Below are positions 7,952 through 13,628 of a DNA stretch of 13,781 nucleotides, one piece after another (position 1 is the stretch's first letter; each line of letters starts with the position of its first letter). Under the pieces are notes generated by a model. It did not search any database. It saw only the letters and a program-made list of their open reading frames with translations, and had not been told where the DNA came from. Source of the DNA: Alloiococcus sp035301245 (GTDB lineage Bacteria > Bacillota > Bacilli > Lactobacillales > Carnobacteriaceae_A); NCBI GenBank assembly GCA_035301245.1, contig DATGUS010000103.1:1-13781 (forward strand), given 5' to 3'. The translations under genes were made by a program, and so were the position numbers.

Positions 7952-8039
7952 TATATAAAACGGTTAGTTAAAATAAATAGAAATTTCAATGTCACATCTA
8001 CCTTAAAAATTCTCGCTGTTAACTAACCGCTTTTATATA
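7952..8039. terminator. Bidirectional terminator between pyrE and the glycerate kinase gene
   Basis: The two arms form 20 base pairs: TATATAAAA (7952-7960) with TTTTATATA (8031-8039), then CGGTTAGTTAA (7961-7971) with TTAACTAACCG (8019-8029), with a single bulged C at 8030. The A-rich/T-rich outer part supplies a U tract on either strand, so it can end both the pyr transcript and the converging glycerate kinase transcript, whose stop codon is 7 nt away. The 47-nt loop is unusually long and contains a weak inner stem (AGAA 7979-7982 with TTCT 8010-8013). Confidence 0.8.
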
Positions 8040-8045
8040 AATGAC

Positions 8046-9203
8046 TTATCTGGTATGAGATTGACTACTTTTTAGAATACGACAAATGGCTTCTGTTACT
8101 CGAGAAACATTATATGAAGCATCCTCCATCAAAGTATTTAATGGCATCAATTCAGGAATACTAGAGAAGATACCATCAAACCCTAAATCATATAGCTCAT
8201 TTATATCACCACTCAGACTTCCAGCAATAGCGATTACCGTCATTGCTGGGTTCAATTTCTTAGCCAACTGCAGGACTCCATAAGGTGTTTTGCCATATTT
8301 TGTTTGATGGTTCATCTGACCTTCTCCAGTAAAACAAAAATCAGCTTGTGCTAATTTTTTGTTCAGCTCAGTTGTTTCGATAATTATATCAATACCCCGC
8401 TTAAGCTTAGCATTGGTAAAAGCTAACAGGCCAGCGCCTAATCCACCGGCAGCGCCACTACCTGGAATGTCGGTCACAGAACTACCTAAATCGCGTTCGA
8501 TAATTGAAGCAAAATGTGCAAGACCTTGATCAAGTTGTTCAACCATCTTGGGTGTTGCTCCTTTTTGAGGACCGAAGACAGCTGACGCACCTTCATGTCC
8601 AGTAAGTACATTTTGAACATCACAAGCGACTGTGAAAGTAACTTCTGAAAGTTTAGGATGAACATTATCGGTGTCGATGGTATCTACTTGAGCTAAGTTT
8701 ATGCCTTTCCCATCCAGTTCCTTACCGTTATGGTCAAAGAAGCGGTAGCCTAGAGCTTGAGCCATCCCCATTCCGCCATCATTCGTTGCACTACCTCCAA
8801 GTCCAACCATGATATCTCGAATACCGAGTTCTAGACATTCAACGATTAACTCCCCCGTTCCGTAGGTTGAGGTATAAAGTGGATTGCGTTGATTAGCGAG
8901 TACAAGGTGCAATCCACTGGCACTAGCCATCTCGATAAAAGCCGATGTGCCATTTCCGTGCAACCCAATCTGACCATCAACCGGCTCACCCAGTGGACCT
9001 TGAACAATATGTGACATTAGTTTTCCGCCTGTCGCATCAACCACAGCTTCGGTACTTCCTTCACCACCATCTGCCATAGGAACGTGAATAATATTGGCAT
9101 CAGGAAATACTCGACGAATCCCAAGAGCCATCGCCTGACAAACATCTTTTGCTGACAAACTTTCTTTAAATGAATCTGGTGCTAATACAAATGTATAAGA
9201 CAT
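8046..9203 (-). CDS. glxK: Glycerate kinase (GlxK/GarK family)
   Basis: This cytoplasmic kinase phosphorylates D-glycerate with ATP and feeds the product into lower glycolysis. The GlxK/GarK family is recognised by the opening FVLAPDSFKESLSA (5-18) and the ADGGEGS motif (44-50). Other family elements are the TSTYGTGELI segment (111-120), the glycine-rich VGLGGSATNDGGMG (133-146) and the C-terminal FTGEGQMNHQTKYGKTP region (291-307). The length of 385 residues is standard, and the protein appears complete. The ATG at 9203 has AGGAGG (plus-strand CCTCCT at 9209-9214) 5 nt upstream. It stands alone, converging on the pyr operon, with a promoter on the minus strand near 9317-9345 and a long leader. 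Whether the product is 2- or 3-phosphoglycerate differs between subfamilies and cannot be decided here. No glycerate transporter or tartronate pathway gene is adjacent. Confidence 0.94.
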   Translation of the reverse strand: MSYTFVLAPDSFKESLSAKDVCQAMALGIRRVFPDANIIHVPMADGGEGSTEAVVDATGGKLMSHIVQGPLGEPVDGQIGLHGNGTSAFIEMASASGLHLVLANQRNPLYTSTYGTGELIVECLELGIRDIMVGLGGSATNDGGMGMAQALGYRFFDHNGKELDGKGINLAQVDTIDTDNVHPKLSEVTFTVACDVQNVLTGHEGASAVFGPQKGATPKMVEQLDQGLAHFASIIERDLGSSVTDIPGSGAAGGLGAGLLAFTNAKLKRGIDIIIETTELNKKLAQADFCFTGEGQMNHQTKYGKTPYGVLQLAKKLNPAMTVIAIAGSLSGDINELYDLGFDGIFSSIPELMPLNTLMEDASYNVSRVTEAICRILKSSQSHTR

Positions 9204-9245
9204 GGTTTCCTCCTTTAAATAATAACGTTACCTAAGTTAGGGTTA

Positions 9246-9292
9246 GTTATGATCTCGGCAACCTGTTTAGTTCCTAGTAAGATAATCATAAC
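9246..9292 (-). repeat. Inverted repeat in the glycerate kinase leader
   Basis: GTTATGAT (9246-9253) and ATCATAAC (9285-9292) are perfect 8-bp inverted copies separated by 31 nt, inside the predicted untranslated leader of the glycerate kinase gene. A second small palindrome, CCTAAGTTAGG (9231-9241), lies between this and the ribosome binding site at 9209-9214. They could form leader RNA structure or operator half-sites. I recognise no known riboswitch class in them. Confidence 0.4.
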
Positions 9293-9316
9293 ATTAGTCA
9301 TTTTTTCAATTTCTAT

Positions 9317-9359
9317 ATTATATGATATAGTACATAAAATAAAAGTGGTAGCGCTGTTA
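9317..9359 (-). promoter_or_regulatory. Candidate glycerate kinase promoter with a cre-like element upstream
   Basis: On the minus strand a perfect TATAAT lies at 9317-9322 (plus ATTATA). No good -35 box is found 16-18 nt upstream (CTTTTA at 17 nt). Immediately upstream, at 9346-9359, is a sequence centred on AGCGCT that reads TAACAGCGCTACCA on the minus strand and resembles a degenerate CcpA cre box, with two or three mismatches depending on the consensus used. A weak -35 with an adjacent palindromic element suggests a regulated promoter. The transcript would start near 9309-9311, giving a leader of about 105 nt. Confidence 0.45.
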
Positions 9360-9440
9360 ATGTTATCGGAATTAATTGTTCAAGATATCGTATATAAGAT
9401 TAGTCGAATTATAAAAGAAAGATATTAATCTACTTATTGT

Positions 9441-9457
9441 TTTACTTAGCAAGTAAA
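9441..9457. repeat. Hyphenated palindrome TTTACTT-AGC-AAGTAAA
   Basis: Two perfect 7-bp arms flank a 3-nt centre. The element is in a non-coding stretch about 25 nt from the terminator at 9483-9530 and about 80 nt from the cre-like element of the glycerate kinase promoter. Its symmetry suits a dimeric repressor site, but no promoter is evident beside it. It could equally be a short hairpin without function. Confidence 0.3.
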
Positions 9458-9482
9458 TTATCATGGAGACGAGTATGATTAT

Positions 9483-9530
9483 ATTAAAAGAACACACCAG
9501 CTCTTAAAAAGTCCAGTGTGTTCTTTTAAT
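9483..9530. terminator. Strong 15-bp terminator hairpin downstream of the GH4 gene
   Basis: ATTAAAAGAACACAC (9483-9497) pairs perfectly with GTGTGTTCTTTTAAT (9516-9530) across an 18-nt loop. The AAAA/TTTT ends of the stem give a U tract in either direction. On the minus strand it lies about 100 nt beyond the stop codon of the 6-phospho-alpha-glucosidase gene and probably ends the PTS-glucosidase transcript before it reaches the glycerate kinase promoter. Confidence 0.8.
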
Positions 9531-9628
9531 TTTAAATAAATGCTAGAGTTCCTAATCAGAATCAATACGATTCGATTTTAGTGATGGTGATTTAATGTTA
9601 TCCAGTGGTAACAAGATAGTTGTTAAAA

Positions 9629-10939
9629 TTATTTTAATACTGGCCAGTAATCACCATTCACATCGATGAAATCGTCAAGAATGGCTTTGGCAACATGAGC
9701 GTTTGGAACAGATTGGTTTAGTGTGAAGGCCTCTAATGCTTTTTGATATGAGTTTTCAAAGAATGCATCAACCAATAATTTTTCCGAAGCGACTTGCGCT
9801 TCCATTAATCCTTTATGGAAATCAGGAATATTAAAACGCAAGGAAATTGGCTCAGCTCCATTCGCATTGACATAACTTGGCACTTCTACTACGGCATCAG
9901 ATCGTAAGTTTGGTATAGCACCCATGTTTGGGACGATTAACATGAAGCGGTCATTTTTATTGTGCAGAATAGATGCTGCAATATCTACAATATATTGACC
10001 ATGTCCACTACTCTCATAATTCATATCCACTTTTTTATTATTCTTAATTTGTTCAACGGTGTCATCAATCTTCTTGAGGCGGCCATCCATAATTTGATTT
10101 GCACGCGTGTAATTAAGATCAGATTGTTCGACAACCATATTCGGATAGAGATAATATTCCAAATAGTTATTTGGTATATGGGAAGGGAAGTGTTCTATAA
10201 TCACTCTCATATTTTCGTAGGTCTGTGCCCAGCTAGCTTCTTCGTCGGTTGTATCTAAACCTTCTTTTTTAATATGATCTAAAAGTTCTGGCATGATATC
10301 TTTTGCTTCACTGACATCATAGATAGAATCATACCATCCGAAGTGGTTTAGGCCATAATAGACTGGAATCCAGTTCTCACGATTATAATTAAAGGACTTG
10401 GCGATAATTTCTTCGATCCCGATGGTCATATCGCATGCGTTGATTATTTTGACATCAGGAAATTGACGTCGAATCGCTTCAGCAACAATCGTTTCGGGGT
10501 TTGTATAATTTAAAATCCATGCATCTGGCGCGTAAGTTTGAATATCCTCAACTAGTTTTAAAAAACCTTTCATCGAACGCATACCATAAGAGAAACCGCC
10601 TAAACCACATGTTTCTTGACCAACCAAGCCATATTTCAGAGGAATTTTTTCATCTTTTTCTCTCATTTCGATTTTGCCAACACGAATTTGTGAAAAGATG
10701 AAGTTAACATCGGTAAAGGCTTCTTTGGGGTCTTCTGTACGCTTGAAGTCAACCTTATAATGCCCCTTATCTAGAATATGATTAATGATCATCTCCATTT
10801 TTTTATTCTTTTCAGCATCATCATCGTATAAACGAATTTCTTTTACTTTAAAATCGTCATGGTTCAAAATAGTAAGAATTATTCCGGGAGTATAGCCACT
10901 ACCGCCACCAGCGATGGTAATAATTTGTTCCTTTGACAT
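9629..10939 (-). CDS. glvA: 6-phospho-alpha-glucosidase, glycoside hydrolase family 4
   Basis: This enzyme hydrolyses phosphorylated alpha-glucosides such as maltose 6'-phosphate to glucose 6-phosphate and a second sugar. GH4 enzymes use NAD+ and a divalent metal such as Mn2+ in an oxidation-elimination mechanism. The N-terminal Rossmann motif is IAGGGSGYTPG (9-19). GQETCGLGGFSYGMRS (107-122) and LNYTNP (143-148) are family signatures. The metal ligands expected from Bacillus GlvA are Cys169 in NACDM and His199 in GLNHFGW, with Asp170 beside the cysteine and the active-site tyrosine in the NNYLEYYLYP segment (258-266). The cysteine motif CD and overall similarity to GlvA/MalH point to the alpha rather than the beta (CelF/BglT) branch. 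The length of 436 residues is normal (family about 440). It is 26 nt downstream of the PTS permease gene and clearly in its operon. AGAAGGAGAG (10951-10960) has a rather long 13-nt spacer. Confidence 0.94.
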   Translation of the reverse strand: MSKEQIITIAGGGSGYTPGIILTILNHDDFKVKEIRLYDDDAEKNKKMEMIINHILDKGHYKVDFKRTEDPKEAFTDVNFIFSQIRVGKIEMREKDEKIPLKYGLVGQETCGLGGFSYGMRSMKGFLKLVEDIQTYAPDAWILNYTNPETIVAEAIRRQFPDVKIINACDMTIGIEEIIAKSFNYNRENWIPVYYGLNHFGWYDSIYDVSEAKDIMPELLDHIKKEGLDTTDEEASWAQTYENMRVIIEHFPSHIPNNYLEYYLYPNMVVEQSDLNYTRANQIMDGRLKKIDDTVEQIKNNKKVDMNYESSGHGQYIVDIAASILHNKNDRFMLIVPNMGAIPNLRSDAVVEVPSYVNANGAEPISLRFNIPDFHKGLMEAQVASEKLLVDAFFENSYQKALEAFTLNQSVPNAHVAKAILDDFIDVNGDYWPVLK

Positions 10940-10965
10940 GATTATTTAATCTCTCCTTCTAAAGT

Positions 10966-12552
10966 TTACGATAACACGTCGTCGATATTTTCTCTTAAGT
11001 TCTGAACGCTTGTCCCAACAATCACTTGCAGGGCTTTGTTGTTACGAACAACACCGGTTGCGCCGAGTTGTCTGAACTCTGCATCACTAGCAACTTTGTC
11101 AGGGTCAGTTACTTGTACACGTAGTCGAGTGGCACAGTTCGTGAGATTTTCGATATTTTCTTCGCCCCCTAAGTACTCGAGGTACTGTCTAGCTAGCGCT
11201 TGCTTATCATTCGTTGGTTTACCGGTTGATCTCATAGGACCATCTTGAACTTGTTGTTTTTCTTTATAGTCTTCTTTCATAAATAACTTGATTTCTTGGT
11301 CGCCACGGCCTGGTGTCTTAATATCAAATTTTTCAATTAAGAACTTGAAGATAAAGAAATAGATAAAGAAGAAAATGATTCCGATAATAATTTGACGAAT
11401 GTACACGCCACCATGATTATTAAATAGTGGAATCCAGTTTAGTGATAAGAATTCAAGTAGTCCACCGCCAAATGTCCCCGTTACACCGAATGCATACATT
11501 GTTGTGGCCATTACCGCGTCAATTAAAGCTTTAACTGCGAATAAGAATGGTGAAACGAAGATATACGTAAATTCAAGTGGTTCTGTAATACCTGCAATAA
11601 TTGCTGTTAACGTTGCTGGAACAAGCAGACCAGCGACTGTTTTTTTGTTTGATTTTTTCGCAGTGACATACATGGCTAAAGCTGCCGCTGGTAAACCGAA
11701 AATGTTTGAGTTACCTTGCATTGCAAATCCACCTTCTGGGAATAATTCAATCAGTGGACGAGTTGATTGGCTGAATGCTTGAATACCTTCTAACCAGCTT
11801 GCGTAAGTACCGCCACTAATAATCGCGTCACCATATTGGAAAGGTCCATAAATAAAGTGGTGGAGTCCTGTTGGAAGTAAGATTTTCTCTAAAAACACAT
11901 AAAGTCCGACACCCATATTTCCTGCTGAACCCATAAAGGATTGTAATGATTCGAACAACCCTTGAACCACTGGCCAGATCCATGCAGTTAAGAACGCTGC
12001 AGGAATCATGATGAAGAATCCTAGGATAACAACAAATGCGGAGCCTTGAAAGATACCTAAGAATTCAGGAAGTTCCGTATCAAAGTAACGGTTGTGTAAC
12101 CAAACGGCGATGGCTGATACGATAATTGCACCCAGAATGTTCATGTCTAATGTTTTAATTCCAGATACAAATGCTAGCCCACTTGTACCACCGACTTCTT
12201 GCGTAATATCGACATTGAAAAAGTTAGGAGCGACAGTTAACATCGCATTAATAAAATAATTGTACGTTAAGAAGATAACGATCGTTTCCATGACTGCACG
12301 CCCTCTAGCTTTATTCGCTAAGGTCACTGGGATCCCCATGGAGAACAACAGTGGCATTTGATTGAAGATTGTCCATGCGCCTTGATCGAGAACGTACCAA
12401 ACATTCATCCAGGCATTCCCTTCAGTTGCTAAATCACCTACAATTAACGGATCGGTAAACAAGGTAGCCAAACCGATAATAGTACCAGAGAAGGCGAAGA
12501 AAAGTACCGGCACGAACATGGCACTACCTAATCGTTGAAACTTTTGCATCAT
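10966..12552 (-). CDS. glvC: PTS alpha-glucoside (maltose-type) transporter, subunit IICB
   Basis: This membrane permease imports an alpha-glucoside and phosphorylates it on entry. The N-terminal EIIC domain (about 1-410) has multiple hydrophobic segments. It carries the conserved LLPTGLHHFIYGPF segment (225-238), MQGNSNIFGLPAA (278-290) and the ITEPLEF motif (322-328). A charged linker (about 411-448) joins it to a C-terminal EIIB domain (about 450-528). The phosphorylated cysteine is Cys473 in NLTNCATRLRV. The length of 528 residues matches Bacillus GlvC/MalP (about 527), and the order C-B is that of the alpha-glucoside branch. No EIIA domain is fused or encoded nearby, so the protein must be phosphorylated by an EIIA from another locus. 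Two ATGs are adjacent; the first (12550-12552) lies 8 nt after GGAG (plus CTCC at 12561-12564). It is the first gene of the two-gene operon. Maltose is the best guess for the substrate; trehalose or other alpha-glucosides cannot be excluded. Confidence 0.94.
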   Translation of the reverse strand: MMQKFQRLGSAMFVPVLFFAFSGTIIGLATLFTDPLIVGDLATEGNAWMNVWYVLDQGAWTIFNQMPLLFSMGIPVTLANKARGRAVMETIVIFLTYNYFINAMLTVAPNFFNVDITQEVGGTSGLAFVSGIKTLDMNILGAIIVSAIAVWLHNRYFDTELPEFLGIFQGSAFVVILGFFIMIPAAFLTAWIWPVVQGLFESLQSFMGSAGNMGVGLYVFLEKILLPTGLHHFIYGPFQYGDAIISGGTYASWLEGIQAFSQSTRPLIELFPEGGFAMQGNSNIFGLPAAALAMYVTAKKSNKKTVAGLLVPATLTAIIAGITEPLEFTYIFVSPFLFAVKALIDAVMATTMYAFGVTGTFGGGLLEFLSLNWIPLFNNHGGVYIRQIIIGIIFFFIYFFIFKFLIEKFDIKTPGRGDQEIKLFMKEDYKEKQQVQDGPMRSTGKPTNDKQALARQYLEYLGGEENIENLTNCATRLRVQVTDPDKVASDAEFRQLGATGVVRNNKALQVIVGTSVQNLRENIDDVLS

Positions 12553-12643
12553 TTTATATTCTCCTTTTTCTTATGACTTTTTCCGACAGTGCAATGAATA
12601 GTAGGTATTAGAATGTAAACTCCCCCTTTATCGTCGTCTCTTT

Positions 12644-12701
12644 TGTTATAATGTTGTTGTGTATTAAGTATAGAATGCGCCAAAGAATATTACTATATAA
12701 T
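12644..12701 (+). promoter_or_regulatory. Candidate promoters of the RpiR-family gene
   Basis: Two perfect -10 boxes read rightward. TATAAT at 12647-12652 is preceded by TGT (12644-12646), an extended -10, but lacks a recognisable -35. A second TATAAT at 12696-12701 also lacks a good -35, and its start site near 12708 would fall inside the cre box. Either would give a transcript overlapping the start region of the leftward PTS operon transcript. Which is used cannot be told from sequence. Confidence 0.45.
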
Positions 12702-12719
12702 CATAGAAAACGTTTTCAA
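12692..12719 (-). promoter_or_regulatory. Candidate promoter of the PTS-glucosidase operon
   Basis: Reading the minus strand, TTGAAA (plus 12714-12719, five of six matches to the -35 consensus) is followed after 16 nt by TATAGT (plus 12692-12697, five of six matches to the -10 consensus). The transcript would start near 12685 and have a leader of about 130 nt before the permease ATG. The -35 box overlaps the cre box at 12705-12718, so CcpA binding would block RNA polymerase. The direct repeats at 12720-12763 start immediately upstream of the -35. Confidence 0.6.
12705..12718. promoter_or_regulatory. Catabolite-responsive element (cre box)
   Basis: AGAAAACGTTTTCA matches the CcpA consensus TGWAANCGNTNWCA at every position except the first, and its core GAAAACGTTTTC (12706-12717) is a perfect 12-bp palindrome. 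Its position over the -35 region of the PTS operon promoter fits glucose repression of an alternative sugar system. It also lies between the candidate promoters of the divergent regulator gene and that gene's start, so it may control both. Confidence 0.75.
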
Positions 12720-12763
12720 TTACATCGGTAGTACTTTGTTACATTTAATGAAATATGTTACAG
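12720..12763. repeat. Three TTACA direct repeats at an exact 19-bp period, candidate regulator sites
   Basis: TTACA begins at 12720, 12739 and 12758, exactly 19 bp apart each time. The first two copies extend to TTACAT, and the last two share TGTTACA (12737-12743, 12756-12762). The array starts directly upstream of the PTS operon -35 box and ends just before the ribosome binding site of the RpiR-family gene. This is where an activator of the operon, or an autoregulator, would be expected. Bacillus GlvR is reported as an activator of glv genes, which fits, but binding here is inference. Confidence 0.45.
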
Positions 12764-12779
12764 GAAGTCTAAAGGAGAA

Positions 12780-13547
12780 ATGATGATGCAAGAACGAATC
12801 AATCATGCGCAAAATCAGCTAACAAGTATTGATTTTAATATTTTAAATTACTTAATGTCGAACAAAAAAGATATCCAGAATCAGTCAGTTCATGAGATTG
12901 CTGAGAGAACGTTTGTTTCAACCGCAAGTGTTGTCCGACTTTCACAGAAGTTAGGCTTCTCAGGGTTTTCTGAACTCAAATATCATATTAAACAGGAATT
13001 AGAAGATAATAGTGAAGGATTTGAAAGCAGCATCGCGATTTTAAAAGAAGATATTCAAGACACCTTAAACCTGGTTTCTGAACAAAACTTACAACCCATC
13101 TGTCAGAAATTTCAGTCAGCGAAACGCATCTTTTGCTTTGGAACCGGGTGGGGTGAGAAGAACGCAGCGAGTTATCTAACACGTAACTTCTTAGCTTGTG
13201 AGTTCTTCATTCACCACTTACCGTCTATTACTGAATTCTTATGGACAATTGATCAGATGAGCGAAACTGATCTCGTTATTATTATATCTTTTAGTGGACA
13301 GAGTGAAGAACTTAGACGCATGATTCCGATACTTAAAGTCAAAAACGTATCGATTTTATCAATTACACCTTTGTCAGGAAACTATCTATCCACTGAAGCT
13401 GACAACCGCTTGTATTATAAAGCTACTCATTTAGATATCAACAAAACGAATCAAACAGAATACAATTTTTACAGCTCACTGAATGTCTTAATCGATTTCT
13501 TGTTCCGCTATTACCATGATAATTTCTTTAAAGAAACCAAAAAATAG
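12780..13547 (+). CDS. RpiR-family transcriptional regulator of the alpha-glucoside operon (GlvR/MalR-like)
   Basis: The N-terminal HTH_6 DNA-binding domain (about 1-75) contains the SVHEIAERTFVSTASVVRLS stretch, followed by KLGFSGFSELK (57-67), the RpiR-type recognition region. The C-terminal SIS domain (about 113-220) has FCFGTGWG (118-125) and the sugar-phosphate loop ISFSGQSEEL (169-178; Ser170, Ser172, Ser175). It probably senses a phosphosugar produced by the adjacent PTS system and controls the divergent permease-glucosidase operon and perhaps itself. The length of 255 residues is close to Bacillus GlvR (about 254). Three consecutive ATGs open the frame (12780, 12783, 12786). GGAG at 12774-12777 is only 2 nt from the first but 5 and 8 nt from the second and third, so translation more likely starts at 12783 or 12786. 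Activation by analogy with GlvR is inference; repression is possible. No clear terminator follows. Confidence 0.9.
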   Translation: MMMQERINHAQNQLTSIDFNILNYLMSNKKDIQNQSVHEIAERTFVSTASVVRLSQKLGFSGFSELKYHIKQELEDNSEGFESSIAILKEDIQDTLNLVSEQNLQPICQKFQSAKRIFCFGTGWGEKNAASYLTRNFLACEFFIHHLPSITEFLWTIDQMSETDLVIIISFSGQSEELRRMIPILKVKNVSILSITPLSGNYLSTEADNRLYYKATHLDINKTNQTEYNFYSSLNVLIDFLFRYYHDNFFKETKK

Positions 13548-13567
13548 ACGAATAAATAAAAATAACA

Positions 13568-13592
13568 TTGATAAACGTATCTATGGTAAACT
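13568..13592 (+). promoter_or_regulatory. Candidate promoter of yacP/rae1
   Basis: TATGGTAAACT (13582-13592) contains an extended -10, TGG followed by TAAACT (13587-13592), of the TATGGTA type common in Bacilli. A TTGATA at 13568-13573 resembles a -35 but is only 13 nt away, too close for normal spacing. The promoter would therefore have to rely on the extended -10. The 81-nt gap from the RpiR gene and this motif suggest that yacP is transcribed separately. Confidence 0.35.
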
Positions 13593-13628
13593 AGAAAATA
13601 ACGATAAAAATAGAAAGGAGATCTACTA

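Larger units (their letters stand above)
9204..9628. other. 425-nt intergenic region between glycerate kinase and the alpha-glucosidase gene
   Basis: No convincing gene is present. The stretch contains, in order, the glycerate kinase ribosome binding site and leader (9204-9309), its promoter and cre-like element (9317-9359), an AT-rich stretch without clear signals (about 9360-9440), a hyphenated palindrome (9441-9457), the terminator hairpin (9483-9530) and a 3' trailer of the glucosidase transcript (9531-9628). The trailer has a small inverted repeat GAATC/GATTC. Confidence 0.7.

Noticed and set aside
9231..9247. TTAGGGTTAG telomere-like run
   Set aside because: A single short occurrence in a bacterial leader, with no tandem repeats; coincidence.
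9475..9507. 10-codon frame with GGAG 6 nt upstream, ending in the terminator loop
   Set aside because: Too short, no promoter upstream on that strand, and it overlaps a terminator serving the opposite strand; most likely chance.
9962..10258. 98-codon plus-strand frame inside the GH4 gene
   Set aside because: Antisense shadow of a conserved enzyme, with low-complexity hydrophobic residues and no translation signals.
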